A stretch of 64,000 nt of DNA from Paenibacillus arenilitoris (GCF_014705655.1 NZ_JACXIY010000008.1:1-64000), one strand, 5' to 3'. Shown: positions 25,572 to 35,236, counted from the first letter of the stretch. Numbers and translations: made by a program. The notes: a model not told the origin generated them from the sequence alone.

Positions 25572-26162
25572 ATGAACCAAGACAAGCCGCGCACAGACCC
25601 AAGGATTCTTCGTACCCGCCAACTGCTGAAGGACGCGTTCGTCGATTTGATGCAGGAAATGGAGATCGAGAAAATTTCGGTCAATCGGATCGCCGAGCGC
25701 GCAACGATCAATCGAGTGACCTTCTACCTGCATTATCGCGATATTCCGGACATGCTCGAGAAGATGGCCGACGAGATGATCGAGGACATTCGACATGCCT
25801 TAAGCCGCGAGTCCTTGGATCCGAACGCCGGCGAAGAGAACGATTCGTCGGTATTGGTACGTTTGCTTGAACACATTGCGGAGCATGCCAAATTTTACAA
25901 AGTGGTTCTGGGCTCGAAACGGACGTCGGTTTTTACGGAGCGGCTGCTGAAGATGTTGTCGGGGATCGTGAAGGAAAGCGTGGAGAATAGAAACGGAACG
26001 TACCTATCGAAAGCCGGCATTCAAAAAGACATTGCGATCTGGCACGGATCGGCGGCCTTGATCGGCACGATTGCGGCTTGGCTGCGAAACGATATGCCGT
26101 ATACGCCGCAATTTTTGGCCCAGCAGTTTATTTTGCTGATGGTTCATCCGGTTAAGGAATGA
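25572..26162 (+). CDS. TetR-family regulator with TetR_C_8-type C-terminus
   Basis: A 196-residue repressor. The N-terminal helix-turn-helix covers residues ~12-58 (ISVNRIAERATINRVTFYLHY), and the C-terminal part HGSAALIGTIAAWLRNDMPYTP is typical of the TetR_C_8/Dha-type subgroup in Bacilli. It is divergent from the MFS exporter and probably binds the GTGTTA-N6-TAACAC dyad between them. The ATG follows AAGGAATGGGAGTGCT. Confidence 0.9.
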   Translation: MNQDKPRTDPRILRTRQLLKDAFVDLMQEMEIEKISVNRIAERATINRVTFYLHYRDIPDMLEKMADEMIEDIRHALSRESLDPNAGEENDSSVLVRLLEHIAEHAKFYKVVLGSKRTSVFTERLLKMLSGIVKESVENRNGTYLSKAGIQKDIAIWHGSAALIGTIAAWLRNDMPYTPQFLAQQFILLMVHPVKE

Positions 26163-26188
26163 GCCGTTTCATCTGCTGGCATGAAAGA

Positions 26189-26212
26189 AAGCCCGGGCAG
26201 GCTGCCCGGGCT
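26189..26212. terminator. Bidirectional terminator hairpin
   Basis: AAGCCCGGGCAG pairs with CTGCCCGGGCTT almost without loop, between convergent tetR and cupin genes. The T-tract is short. Confidence 0.75.
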
Positions 26213-26240
26213 TGTTCGGTGTATGGTCGATATCTGCGCC

Positions 26241-26723
26241 TTATAGCTTCTCCAGCAGCTTGGCGCCATGCCGCTCGAATAGTGCTTCTATGGCGGCTTG
26301 GCTGCGGTCGCCGGCGGAATGGATCGCCTCGATGAGCGCGTTGATTCCCGCCGTCATGATGATGAGGTAGCGCGCGGGCTCCGGCTTCGGGTTCCAATAT
26401 GTGTGGGGCATGCCGCGCGGTACGATGACCGAGCCGTGAGGGCCCGTTTCCACGGTATCGTCGCCGATGCGGAAGCCGAGCGTCCCCTCCAGCACGTACC
26501 AAGCCTCGTCGTCGTCGTCGTGCAGGTGAAGCGGGGCAATCCGAATCGGCTCGCCGCCCTCCGGCGTGCCCTCGGCGGTCCACTCGGCGATGACCAGATT
26601 CGAGCCGGAAGGCGCGAGCGGCACGGCGCCCAGGAGAGCAGCAACCATGTCGCGGAGCCGCGGGGCTTGGGGGGAACGGCGGTCGTTATGTTCTCGTGAC
26701 GGATCAATCGGCTGGTCGGTCAA
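26241..26723 (-). CDS. Cupin-domain protein
   Basis: A 160-residue single-cupin protein. The metal-site motifs are HLHDDDDEAWYVLEGTL (residues ~70-86) and the second motif PRGMPHTYWN. The start is a TTG, supported by AAAGGAGG 6-8 bases upstream and the absence of an ATG. Function is not indicated; such proteins bind small ligands or act as simple dioxygenases or isomerases. It is monocistronic. Confidence 0.85.
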   Translation of the reverse strand: MTDQPIDPSREHNDRRSPQAPRLRDMVAALLGAVPLAPSGSNLVIAEWTAEGTPEGGEPIRIAPLHLHDDDDEAWYVLEGTLGFRIGDDTVETGPHGSVIVPRGMPHTYWNPKPEPARYLIIMTAGINALIEAIHSAGDRSQAAIEALFERHGAKLLEKL

Positions 26724-26889
26724 GAGGGGAGCCTCCTTTTGCGGTTATTCAGGCATTTGCTTATCCCCCTGAAATGCGTTGAATCGACGATATTCGCGAA
26801 TGATCGTTCGGGAAGGCAGCCGTTCATTTCTCGGGAAATAGTCCTTTTTGGAACAAAAGGTCGAATGACGGGGGCATTCGCTCCCGTCT

Positions 26890-27723
26890 TTACCGCAGCA
26901 GCGACGGATCGAAGGCGGGCACGAGCCCTTCCTCCGCGGCCCGCCCGAGCAGCGCTTCGATCGCGGCGTAGCCGTCGCCGCCGAGATCGGCGGTGAACTT
27001 GTTCACGTACAGGTCGATATGCGCCTGAGCGACGTCGGGCGAGAGCTCCTGCGCGTGTTGCATCACATAGGCGCGCGACGCTTCCGGATGCGTCCAGGCA
27101 TAGTGGACGGACGCGCGGATCCAGCCTGCGATCGCTTCGCCGTCGAGCGAGCGCTTGGCGATAATGGCGCCGAGCGGGATCGGCAGGCCCGTATCGGATT
27201 CCCACCAGCTGCCGAGGTCGGTCAGCATGTCGAGGCCGTACGACCGGTACGTGAAGCGGGCCTCGTGAATCACAAGCCCCGCATCGATTTTCCCGTCCCG
27301 CACGGCCGGCATGATTTCATGGAACGGCATGACGATGATCTCGCCGACGCCGCCCGGCACATGGCGCGCTGCCCACAGCCGGAACAGCAGGTAGGCGGTG
27401 GACCGCTCGCTCGGAACGGCAACCCGCTTGCCGGACAGCGCGGCGCCGCCGGAATCCGCGCCGCTGCCGGTCAAGACGAGCGGCCCGCAGCCTCTGCCCA
27501 ATGCGCCGCCGCATGGCAGCAGCTTATAGTCGGCCAGCACCCAAGGCAGGGCGGCGTATGAAATTTTCATCACTTCGGGGCCTTCCGAGGCGGCGGCCCA
27601 ATTGTTCGTAATGTCGATATCCGCATAAGTGACGTTCAGCTCGGGAGCGCCGGGAATGAGCCCGTGCGCCCAAGCGTGGAAGATGAACGTGTCGTTCGGA
27701 CATGGCGAGAAAGCAATATTCAT
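26890..27723 (-). CDS. mqnD: 1,4-dihydroxy-6-naphthoate synthase
   Basis: This 277-residue enzyme of the futalosine route to menaquinone turns cyclic dehypoxanthine futalosine into 1,4-dihydroxy-6-naphthoate. It has the periplasmic-binding-like fold with the family's N-terminal FSPCPNDTFIFHAW and the central GLVIHEARFTYRSYGL. The ATG overlaps the stop of mqnB as ATGA, so translation is coupled. The longer frame to 27792 would run inside mqnB and is rejected. A weak stem with GACGGG/CCCGTC follows the stop. Confidence 0.94.
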   Translation of the reverse strand: MNIAFSPCPNDTFIFHAWAHGLIPGAPELNVTYADIDITNNWAAASEGPEVMKISYAALPWVLADYKLLPCGGALGRGCGPLVLTGSGADSGGAALSGKRVAVPSERSTAYLLFRLWAARHVPGGVGEIIVMPFHEIMPAVRDGKIDAGLVIHEARFTYRSYGLDMLTDLGSWWESDTGLPIPLGAIIAKRSLDGEAIAGWIRASVHYAWTHPEASRAYVMQHAQELSPDVAQAHIDLYVNKFTADLGGDGYAAIEALLGRAAEEGLVPAFDPSLLR

Positions 27724-28424
27724 GGTAAGAAAACCTCCCGTAAAGCTTGACTTGCGGCTTCCAAAGCGGATAGGGCGTCGCCGATCCGCCACGCCGCGCG
27801 GTCGCGCGGACCGACCGCGTTCGAGATCGCGCGAAGCTCCGCGGCCGGAACGCCGCGCTTCATGGCGGCTACGGCTACCCCGTAGCCTTCCATACCCTCC
27901 GCCGCGGCGCCGGGAATCCGCTTCGCCAGCGCGGCTGCCGACTCCGCGCTACCGGTCGCGGTCGACACTGTCGCCACCGGCCCGGCGCATACCGGCAGGC
28001 CGGCCGAGAGAATCGCGTCGTGAAGCCGGCGGCTCCATTCCGCGCTTACCGCGGCCGCGGCCGAGCCGAAGCCGAGCTCGTCCACGCTCAGGAAGCCGTC
28101 CGGCGTCTCCGCTCCGAGATCGGCGGCGATAATTTCGCTTGAGACGACCAGGGAACCGATGGCGGCCCTTGCCTCGAAGCCGCCGCCGATGCCTGCGCTA
28201 AGCACAAAGCGATAGCGGCCGGGGCTGCCGGCCAGCGCCGCGGCCGTCTCCGCCGCAGCCGCGGCGGGCCCTACGCCGGCCGTGATGACATCGATGCCGT
28301 CCGCGTCGCCGAGCCCCCGCATGATGGCCGCCTTCTCGGCCTCGACGGCGGTCACGATCAGGACGCGCCCGCCGCGTTCGCCGGTTTCGCCCAAGGCGGG
28401 CGTTCGATCGATATTTTGCGTCAT
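27720..28424 (-). CDS. mqnB: Futalosine hydrolase
   Basis: A 234-residue nucleosidase of the MTA/SAH hydrolase family that removes hypoxanthine from futalosine in menaquinone synthesis. Visible are the N-terminal RVLIVTAVEAEKAA, the substrate loop FVLSAGIGGGF and the catalytic GMEGYGVA near residue 178. It is translated just before mqnD with an ATGA overlap. RBS AAAGGAGATTAACGCATC. Other mqn genes are not in the window, which is common because they are scattered in this group. Confidence 0.93.
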   Translation of the reverse strand: MTQNIDRTPALGETGERGGRVLIVTAVEAEKAAIMRGLGDADGIDVITAGVGPAAAAAETAAALAGSPGRYRFVLSAGIGGGFEARAAIGSLVVSSEIIAADLGAETPDGFLSVDELGFGSAAAAVSAEWSRRLHDAILSAGLPVCAGPVATVSTATGSAESAAALAKRIPGAAAEGMEGYGVAVAAMKRGVPAAELRAISNAVGPRDRAAWRIGDALSALEAASQALREVFLP

Positions 28425-28502
28425 GATGCGTTAATCTCCTTTGGCGATCCTGTCCGTTTTTTATAACCATAGTATCACCTGCCGGAACGCGCGCGCAAAT
28501 AA

Positions 28503-28531
28503 GCCGGCAGCGCCTTGAAGCGCCGCCGGCC
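28503..28531 (-). terminator. Terminator after the K+ transporter gene
   Basis: On the minus strand GCCGGCGGCGC pairs with GCGCTGCCGGC around TTCAAG, followed by TTATTTG. Confidence 0.75.
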
Positions 28532-28533
28532 GT

Positions 28534-29928
28534 TTAGCCGATCGTGATTTTGCCCTCCGGATACCGGAACAGCTCCTTCTTCGAGCGCGTATTCAGCGCG
28601 AAGGCGAGCGTTACCGGACCGAGCCGGCCTACGAACATGAGTACGATCATGATCACCTTGCCCGCGTCCGTCAAATTCGACGATAAGCCCGACGACATGC
28701 CGACCGTACAATAAGCGGACGTCGCCTCGAACAGAATCGCCAGGAACGACCCGCTCTCCGTAATCGAGAGGAGCATCGTGCCGAGGCAAATGATGACGAA
28801 GGCGATCATCGTGAACATGATGGCCTGATGGATCTGGTTTTTGGAGATCCGGTACCGGAACAGCACGACGTCATTCCTGCCCCGGATCATCGCGATGATG
28901 GCCCCGACGAGAATGGCGAACGTCGTGACGCGTATGCCGCCGCCCGTCGAGCCGGGACCGGCGCCGATGAACATAAGCAGGACGATGAAAAATTGGGTGA
29001 CCTCCCGAAGCTCGACCGGATCGATCGTGACGAGTCCCGCGGAACGCGCGGTTATCGATTGAAAGCTCGCTCCGAACACCTTGCCGCCGGCCGACAAAGG
29101 CTGAAGCGTATTCGGGTTGGAAAATTCCAAGGCGAAGATCACGATGGCCCCGACGACCGTCAATATGCCGGTAACGGACAAGACGACCTTGCTGTGCAGG
29201 CTGAGCTTGCGGTTCTTCGGGTAGGTCACAAGCTCGGAAATGACGAGAAAGCCGATGCCGCCGAAGAAAATAAGCAGCATCGATACGATATTGACGAACG
29301 GATCCTCCACGTAATGAAGCAGGCTGCCCGCCCGGTCGGGAATTTGGGTGAACAGGTCGAAGCCGGCGTTGTTGAAGAAGGAGATGCTGTGGAAAACGCC
29401 GAAGTACAGCGCCTGACCGGTCGGCATCTCGAGCATGAAGTAGCCGCTGAGCAGAATCGCGCCCGTAAGCTCGATAACGAGCGCGTAGAGCAGCACTTTG
29501 CGGATCATCCGGACGACGCCTTCCGTAGAGGCATGGTTGATCGACTCCTGCAGGACGAGCCGCTCGCGGAACGAGATTCGTTTGCGGAACAGCAGCGCGA
29601 ACAGCGTTGCCATCGTCATAAAGCCCAAACCGCCGGTTTGGGCCAGCACGAGGATGACGATTTGCCCGAACAGGGACAGATGGTTGCCGGTGTCGAGGAC
29701 GGTAAGCCCCGTGACGCATACCGCGCTGGCCGACATGAACAGGGCGTCGAGAAAAGGCACCTCGAGATGCTCCTGGTAAGAGATCGGGCGCGACAATAGC
29801 TGCGCGCCGGCGAGTATAAGAAAAATGAAGCCGAACGTCATAACCTGCGGCGGACTCGGCCTGAATCGCAATTTGTTGCGGATGGCTCCCAGATTAAGCA
29901 CGGTGCCTGCACCACCTGTCTCTTTCAT
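28534..29928 (-). CDS. KtrB/TrkH-type potassium channel subunit
   Basis: A 464-residue membrane protein with the four pore-loop repeats of the TrkH/KtrB family: SAVCVTGLTVLDTG, FNNAGFDLF, SITARSAGLVTID and TSAYCTVGMSSGLS, each with the selectivity-filter Gly. It carries K+ (and perhaps Na+) uptake together with a KtrA-type gating ring, which is not in this window. Two starts are possible; I use the ATG 11 bp after the cyclase stop, while an ATG at 29958 overlaps that gene by 20 bp. The two genes are probably co-transcribed. Confidence 0.93.
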   Translation of the reverse strand: MKETGGAGTVLNLGAIRNKLRFRPSPPQVMTFGFIFLILAGAQLLSRPISYQEHLEVPFLDALFMSASAVCVTGLTVLDTGNHLSLFGQIVILVLAQTGGLGFMTMATLFALLFRKRISFRERLVLQESINHASTEGVVRMIRKVLLYALVIELTGAILLSGYFMLEMPTGQALYFGVFHSISFFNNAGFDLFTQIPDRAGSLLHYVEDPFVNIVSMLLIFFGGIGFLVISELVTYPKNRKLSLHSKVVLSVTGILTVVGAIVIFALEFSNPNTLQPLSAGGKVFGASFQSITARSAGLVTIDPVELREVTQFFIVLLMFIGAGPGSTGGGIRVTTFAILVGAIIAMIRGRNDVVLFRYRISKNQIHQAIMFTMIAFVIICLGTMLLSITESGSFLAILFEATSAYCTVGMSSGLSSNLTDAGKVIMIVLMFVGRLGPVTLAFALNTRSKKELFRYPEGKITIG

Positions 29929-29938
29929 GCTATTATGG

Positions 29939-31540
29939 CTAATTTTGGACGAACCCATGCGCCTGCCCGAGCCGCATCAGCCGCACCGTGTTGCGGCCGC
30001 CCCGCTTGGCGCGGTATAGAGCGACGTCCGCTTCGCTGAGCAGCGTCTCGAGCGGCGTATCGGCCTGCCTTGCTTCCGTAACGCCGAAGCTGGCCGTGAC
30101 GGTGATCGCTTTGGCCGCGCTGTAGAGCGGCGTGCCCGCGATTTCCATCCGGATCTTCTCGGCGACCTGCCCGGCCGTCTCGAGATCGGCATTGGGCAGG
30201 CAGATGGCGAATTCCTCGCCGCCGTACCGCCCGAACAACGCGTCCGCGCCCAATTGCCGCTGGCAAATGTTGACGACGTGCTGCAAGGCGAAATCCCCGA
30301 CGCTGTGGCCGTATCGGTCGTTGATCTGCTTGAAGTGGTCGACGTCGAACAGGACGAACGACAGCGGCGAATGCGTCCGATGGGCCTGCGCGAGCAGCTC
30401 CCGGCTCTTCTCCATGAAGAAGGTCCGGTTGTAAATCGAGGTGAGCCCGTCGATTTCCGCCAGCCGCCGGAGCTTGTTCTGCAGAAGCGTATGCTCCGTG
30501 ACGTCGATCATGACGATCGTCCGTCCGGCGATCCTCCCGTTCGGCATCAGCAGATTGGATGCCCGGATCCGGTAGTAGTACGTTTCCTTGCCGCGAATCC
30601 ACTTCAGCTCCTGCTCATGCTCGGCGGAAGGGTCGAGGCCGAAGCTGAAGGCGCCCGAATCGGTTCCCCGCTTCCAGACATCCTCCAGCTTCTTGCCGAT
30701 GGCAAGCGGCGTAAGCGCAGGGATAATCTGCGCGGCCGCGCTGTTGAAGTCCATAATTTGATTCGACAAATTCAGGACGAGCACGCCGTCGCGCATGCTC
30801 TCGAAAATATGCTCCCGCGCGATCGGGGAGACCGTCAGCATCCCGGTCGAGATGATCGCGATAATATAGAGCGCCGATGTGGCGCACAGGATAATGGGTA
30901 CGGGATCCATTCCGAGCGGCGTCAGCCCGAGTACGTACAGCAGCGCGCCCGCCATGGGCAGGCCGATCGCGACGGCCATGGCGAACATCTGCTTGCGATA
31001 GATCGATTCCTTCTTCTTCCAATGGCTGAACAGCAGGAACAAGCTGACGAGCATGATGCCGAACGTGTAGCCCCCGTGCACGTAATACCAGGTGCCGGGA
31101 ACGACGTCGACCATCGGGGAAGGCGTGTCCGGACGCAAGAAAATATCCCGGTAGAAGAAGCGATGGTAGTCGTTGGTCGTCACCATCAGCAGCGTCACGG
31201 CCGGAATGACAAACAGCCACCATGCCCTCCTGGAGGCCGTTATTTTGTCCAGACCGACGTAGTGCATAACGAGCAGCAAGCTGCACGGGGCGATGAAGGG
31301 CATGCCCAAATATTCGATATTGATCCAGAAACGGATTTCCTGAAGCGAGTCGCCGGCCAGCTCGAACGCAAACGCGAAGGTGTAGACGGCCGATAAGGCC
31401 GTAGACCATGTGAATGCTTTCATGCCGGAGAAGTTCGTCTTGTTGTAGTAGGCGTATATGGCAAGCAGCACGCTAAGGACACCGGAAATGATGACGACGA
31501 TGATATAATGGGAAATCGGAGAATTCACAGTCATAGACAT
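29939..31540 (-). CDS. N7TM-PAS-GGDEF diguanylate cyclase
   Basis: A ~533-residue membrane protein. A histidine-kinase-type N-terminal seven-helix domain (~10-230) is followed by a PAS domain (~240-370, with RIAGRTIVMIDVTEH) and a GGDEF domain with intact RYGGEEF active site, so it should make cyclic di-GMP. The inhibitory RxxD site is not present (G and A at those places), so product inhibition is unlikely. Start is the ATG after TTGGAGCCGCCA; another lies two codons later. The gene is followed by the K+ channel gene on the same strand. Confidence 0.9.
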   Translation of the reverse strand: MSMTVNSPISHYIIVVIISGVLSVLLAIYAYYNKTNFSGMKAFTWSTALSAVYTFAFAFELAGDSLQEIRFWINIEYLGMPFIAPCSLLLVMHYVGLDKITASRRAWWLFVIPAVTLLMVTTNDYHRFFYRDIFLRPDTPSPMVDVVPGTWYYVHGGYTFGIMLVSLFLLFSHWKKKESIYRKQMFAMAVAIGLPMAGALLYVLGLTPLGMDPVPIILCATSALYIIAIISTGMLTVSPIAREHIFESMRDGVLVLNLSNQIMDFNSAAAQIIPALTPLAIGKKLEDVWKRGTDSGAFSFGLDPSAEHEQELKWIRGKETYYYRIRASNLLMPNGRIAGRTIVMIDVTEHTLLQNKLRRLAEIDGLTSIYNRTFFMEKSRELLAQAHRTHSPLSFVLFDVDHFKQINDRYGHSVGDFALQHVVNICQRQLGADALFGRYGGEEFAICLPNADLETAGQVAEKIRMEIAGTPLYSAAKAITVTASFGVTEARQADTPLETLLSEADVALYRAKRGGRNTVRLMRLGQAHGFVQN

Positions 31541-31689
31541 TGGCGGCTCCAAAATGTTGCGGTAATAGGGTAACAATCCAAGAAGCAGCCGTCGGTTCGT
31601 CTGTAGGCTACTGAAACATTCTACCACAGCAGCTTGCCTCTCTTCAAAAGGAACATGAAGCGTCCGCGAGCCGGCGGGGAACGGGCATT

Positions 31690-33954
31690 CTAACCGGCCG
31701 ACGGCAGCGTAATCTCGACGCAGGTGCCTTGGCCGAGCTCGCTGCGGAAGACGATCGAGCCGTTATGGCCTGCGATGATTTGCTGGCTGACCATGAGGCC
31801 GAGGCCGTTGCCGTTTTCTTTTTTGGTGAAGAAGGGCTCTCCGAGGCGCGGAAGATCCTCCTCGGCGATGCCGTCCCCCTGGTCGATGAAGCGCAGACGG
31901 ACCGCGCCGCCTCCGCGCCCAAGCTCGACGGTCAGCTCGCCGCCGCCCGCCATCGCCTCCATGCCGTTCTTCATAATGTTCACGAATACTTGCTTCAATT
32001 GGTTCGATTCGCCGACGACGTTCGGCAGGCCTTCTTCGGCGACCATGGTCAGCTGCACGTTGCTCATCTTCGCTTGCGAATCGAGCAGCACCATGACGTC
32101 GCTTATGAGACTCTGCACGTCGACGGGCTGGTAGCGGCTTGCCTGCGGCTTGGCGAATACGAGAAATTCGCTGACGATCATGTTGATCTGGTCCAGCTCT
32201 CCGATCATGACGTCCAGATGCGCCTCGGACAAAGACCCCGTCTGCTTATGCAGCTGCACGAAGCCTCGCAGCGTCGTGAGCGGATTGCGCACCTCGTGCG
32301 CGACGCCGGCCGCGATCTGGCCGACGACCGACAGCTTCTCGGAGCGGCGGATCATCTCCTCCGCCTGCTTGCGCGACGTAATGTTGCGGGAGATGGAGGC
32401 GATTGCAATAATGTCGCCTGGCTCGTCGCGAATCGGAGAGATCGTGATGCTGAGGTCGATCGTCTCGCCCGATTTCGTATACCGGACCGTCTCGTAGTCG
32501 GTCACGGAGCCGCCGCCGAGCACGGTCGCCTCCAGCTCGCGGTGAGCGCCCGAATAATCATCCGGCACGTTGCCGAGCGGCCGGCCGACGATCTCTTCCT
32601 CGCTCCAGCCGTACATCGCCTCGAACGCCCGGTTCACTTGGGTGACACGGCCCGACAAATCCGTGACGTGAATCGCGTCGGACGTATGGTTGACGAACGA
32701 CTCCAGGTACTGCTTCGTGCTGCGCAGCTCCTCGGCCTGGTCCTTCAACTGCGTCGTATAGCTGAGCAGGTTGCCGCCCATCGTATCGACGCGCGAGGCG
32801 AGCAGGCCGAGCTCGTCCTTGCTCCGGATCGTGATGACCTCGCCGAAGTTGCCGTCCGCGATCGCGTTCACCTTGCGGAGAATTTGGTTCAGTCCGCGCA
32901 GCATGAAGTCCGCGATGAAATAGCTGAAGAGCATCGTCATGGCGATAAGCCCGAGCGAGATGGTCGTCTGCATCAGAAGCTGGCGGTTGAGCGGTTCGAC
33001 GATGGCGTCGTTGTCGAACGTAATGCAGATCACGTACGTCTTGTCGATCTTGACCGGGATGAACGTCTTGAGCAGCTGCAAGCCGTTCACGCTGGATTTG
33101 GCGGTGACCGGCGCGTCTGTCGCGATCGCCTGCTGAATCGACAACGAATCGTTCTCCGCATCTTTGTATGTGTACGCGCCGAACGGGATATCCCGTACGT
33201 CCAGATTGTAGACGGGCATGCCTTTCTTCAGCTTGATGATCGGGCTTTTGCCGAAAAACTGCGGGTCGAAGCCGGTAATCTCGAGCAGGTCCCGCTGGTC
33301 CGAGACGATCTTCGAGATCAGGGAATCGGTACCCGTCGTCAGACTGAAATCCCTCAGCGCCTGCGCGTTCACGTAAGGATTGATCATGTAATTCGTCGTG
33401 CCGTCGTAATAGTTGCCCCACTTGCGAATTTTCGATGGGTCGGTATCCGCGAAGTTGAACGGGCCGGACCAGAAGTGCTCAAGCTTCTGCCCTTCCTTGA
33501 TCGTGACCTGGCGGTCGTTGAACAGCTGGAGAAAAGCGGCGTGCCAGTAATCCCAGTTTTTCGAGCTGATGTCGATTTCGTTCGGGTCGGAGGACCGCCT
33601 CGCGATGATGTCGTCGCCCTCCCGCTGCCAGAGCGTAATATGCTCGACGCCCAGCATGCGGCTCAGCCGGACCAGCTCTTCGTTGGTAACGTTTGCGATA
33701 TCGGGATCGAGCTGCGCCTGCGCGGCGATGGAGACCGCCCGAAGCTTCTCGCCGATCTCGTCCTCCATGAACTGGACGGCGCTTTCCGAGTTTTCCAGCG
33801 TAATGCTGATTTGTTTGGCGATATTGCGAACCTTCTCTTCCGTGGCTGCCTGGATTTCCGATTTCGTCGAGAGGTAGAAGATGATAATGTTCAGCGCAAG
33901 GATGACGGCAACGATTAAGGAGATGGAGAAGGATAGCTTCGCTTTAATGGACAA
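31690..33954 (-). CDS. Membrane sensor kinase (Cache-like, HAMP, PAS, HisKA)
   Basis: A 754-residue kinase. TM1 (~8-30), an extracytoplasmic sensor (~31-350, Cache-like, with WDYWHAAF and YMINPYVNA), TM2 (~352-372), HAMP (~375-430), PAS (~440-555), HisKA with AGVAHEVRNPLTTLRGFVQL and an HATPase (DQGDGIAEEDLPRLGEPFFTKK, GNGLGL). The HEVRNPLTTLRGF phospho-site region matches KinB/KinE-type sporulation kinases, so Spo0F-like proteins are possible targets. Start is a TTG supported by GGGGGG 8 bases upstream; another TTG ten codons earlier has no such site. There is no response-regulator gene next to it, also usual for sporulation kinases. Confidence 0.9.
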   Translation of the reverse strand: MSIKAKLSFSISLIVAVILALNIIIFYLSTKSEIQAATEEKVRNIAKQISITLENSESAVQFMEDEIGEKLRAVSIAAQAQLDPDIANVTNEELVRLSRMLGVEHITLWQREGDDIIARRSSDPNEIDISSKNWDYWHAAFLQLFNDRQVTIKEGQKLEHFWSGPFNFADTDPSKIRKWGNYYDGTTNYMINPYVNAQALRDFSLTTGTDSLISKIVSDQRDLLEITGFDPQFFGKSPIIKLKKGMPVYNLDVRDIPFGAYTYKDAENDSLSIQQAIATDAPVTAKSSVNGLQLLKTFIPVKIDKTYVICITFDNDAIVEPLNRQLLMQTTISLGLIAMTMLFSYFIADFMLRGLNQILRKVNAIADGNFGEVITIRSKDELGLLASRVDTMGGNLLSYTTQLKDQAEELRSTKQYLESFVNHTSDAIHVTDLSGRVTQVNRAFEAMYGWSEEEIVGRPLGNVPDDYSGAHRELEATVLGGGSVTDYETVRYTKSGETIDLSITISPIRDEPGDIIAIASISRNITSRKQAEEMIRRSEKLSVVGQIAAGVAHEVRNPLTTLRGFVQLHKQTGSLSEAHLDVMIGELDQINMIVSEFLVFAKPQASRYQPVDVQSLISDVMVLLDSQAKMSNVQLTMVAEEGLPNVVGESNQLKQVFVNIMKNGMEAMAGGGELTVELGRGGGAVRLRFIDQGDGIAEEDLPRLGEPFFTKKENGNGLGLMVSQQIIAGHNGSIVFRSELGQGTCVEITLPSAG

Positions 33955-34031
33955 TGAACGTACCCCCCGGCGTCTAAGTTGCAATTACTACAATTAGACG
34001 TTTATCGACAAAATCCTGTCTGTCGCGACAC

Positions 34032-34065
34032 AAAAAAAGCAGGAAAGCTTGGGCCGCTTTCCCGC
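34032..34065 (-). terminator. Terminator (minus strand)
   Basis: On the minus strand GCGGGAAAGC pairs with GCTTTCCTGC and seven T follow, just after the stop of the 34086 gene. Confidence 0.88.
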
Positions 34066-34085
34066 CGTTTTATGCCGCTAACCGG

Positions 34086-34571
34086 TTAGGCGCGCGTGAA
34101 TTGCTCTTCCTCCAAGTACTGCTCGGCCTCCTCGTACGTTTCGAAGGCCGATTCGAGGTTGAGCCCCGCATATAAGTACCACAGGTCCTCCTCGAACAGC
34201 AGCGTCAGCACGTCGCCGTTCGGGCCGGTCCACTTCTCCTCGAGGGGCGGCTTCCGCTTCTTGCTCTTGCCGCTGACGGGCTTCTCTTCCGGAGCGGTCG
34301 ATAGAGAAAGGATCGATTCGGCGACAAGCGATCGGAGCTCCTCTTCGCCGTAGTCCCGGATATTGACCATCCCTTTCTCGTCTGTCTGGGCGCCGGGGAT
34401 GAGGCCGGCGAATACGTAGCCGTTGCCGTTCGGATGGAGATGCTGCACGACCGTTTTTTTCTCATGCAGGCTTTCCTCGTAATGGAAGTTCGTGCGCCCG
34501 AGCGATACGTCCTTCCGCCGAAGCTCGGGAAAGGACGCGATGACGGCAAGTTTTTGTTCATAAGAGAGCAT
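34086..34571 (-). CDS. Hypothetical cytoplasmic protein
   Basis: A 161-residue charged protein. Its first half is a compact alpha/beta unit with NFHYEESLHEKKTVVQHLHPNGNGYVFAG, its middle has a short basic linker (SGKSKKRKPP), and its end is acidic (EEAEQYLEEEQ). I recognise no family, though the pattern resembles small Paenibacillus proteins of unknown function. RBS GAGGAAACGAGAAGCCC. It may be in one unit with the membrane gene 28 bp upstream. Confidence 0.75.
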   Translation of the reverse strand: MLSYEQKLAVIASFPELRRKDVSLGRTNFHYEESLHEKKTVVQHLHPNGNGYVFAGLIPGAQTDEKGMVNIRDYGEEELRSLVAESILSLSTAPEEKPVSGKSKKRKPPLEEKWTGPNGDVLTLLFEEDLWYLYAGLNLESAFETYEEAEQYLEEEQFTRA

Positions 34572-34598
34572 GGGCTTCTCGTTTCCTCCTCTAAGGTG

Positions 34599-35102
34599 CT
34601 ACACGTCTTTCTTCTTCATTAATAGCATGACCGCGCCGGCCAGAATGAATACGATCGCGAAGATCGGCTGGCTGAGTACGACGCTGTTGTAGAGCGAGCC
34701 GAGCGAGAAGACGGCGAAGAACAGCAGCGACAGCACGGTCAGGATGTTAATCGGGATGAGCAGCCACTTGTTGCGGCCCCCGAACCAGTAGAACTCGAAC
34801 AGGCCGACCGCGGGCGCCAGGATGAAGCCCGGCCACATGTACGCCCAGTTGCCGAACAGCATGGCGATCTGGCACACGATGCCCGCGGTGAACAGGATGC
34901 CGCCGGGAATCAAGAGGCCGACGCCTTTGCGGCCGATCATCGAGAAGCAGAGCCAGTGAAAGAAGAGGGCCAGCGGGATGACGAACAGCGAAGGCCAGAA
35001 ATAGGCGAAAATTTCGCCCGGTCCGAACGTTTCGCCCTGATTCAGGAACAGGACGGCGCCGAGCAGCAGCAGGACAAGCCCGCTGATGGTTCTGATGTTC
35101 AT
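34599..35102 (-). CDS. Small integral membrane protein (LiaF-like N-terminal type)
   Basis: This 167-residue protein has five hydrophobic helices (~7-22, 32-52, 62-85, 90-108, 118-160) and a basic C-terminal tail (MKKKDV). The opening ISGLVLLLLGAVLFLNQ and the YFWPSLFVIPLALFFHW segment resemble the small-helix repeats of LiaF/DUF5668-type proteins. The role is unknown. The ATG is preceded by GGAGTGTTCCATTATC. Confidence 0.75.
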   Translation of the reverse strand: MNIRTISGLVLLLLGAVLFLNQGETFGPGEIFAYFWPSLFVIPLALFFHWLCFSMIGRKGVGLLIPGGILFTAGIVCQIAMLFGNWAYMWPGFILAPAVGLFEFYWFGGRNKWLLIPINILTVLSLLFFAVFSLGSLYNSVVLSQPIFAIVFILAGAVMLLMKKKDV

Positions 35103-35178
35103 GATAATGGAACACTCCTAACGTCGTTTTAATGGTTTGGGAAACGGGCTATGTCCTTTTAAGGGACGGCACAGAACC

Positions 35179-35236
35179 GAGCTGCGCAAGTTGCAGCCAG
35201 CGGTTCGTGCGCAGCATCAGCCGTTTGCGCTTGGCT
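35179..35236. repeat. Three ~21-bp GC repeats downstream of the multicopper oxidase
   Basis: Units around GAGCTGCGCAAGTTG, CGGTTCGTGCGCAGC and CCGTTTGCGCTTGGC begin at about 35179, 35201 and 35221. A similar triplet stands at 37502-37557 on the other side of the oxidase gene. Confidence 0.5.

Noticed and set aside
31729-33918. 729-codon plus-strand frame opposite the sensor kinase
   Set aside because: Antisense shadow; the minus strand carries full HAMP-PAS-HisKA-HATPase motifs.
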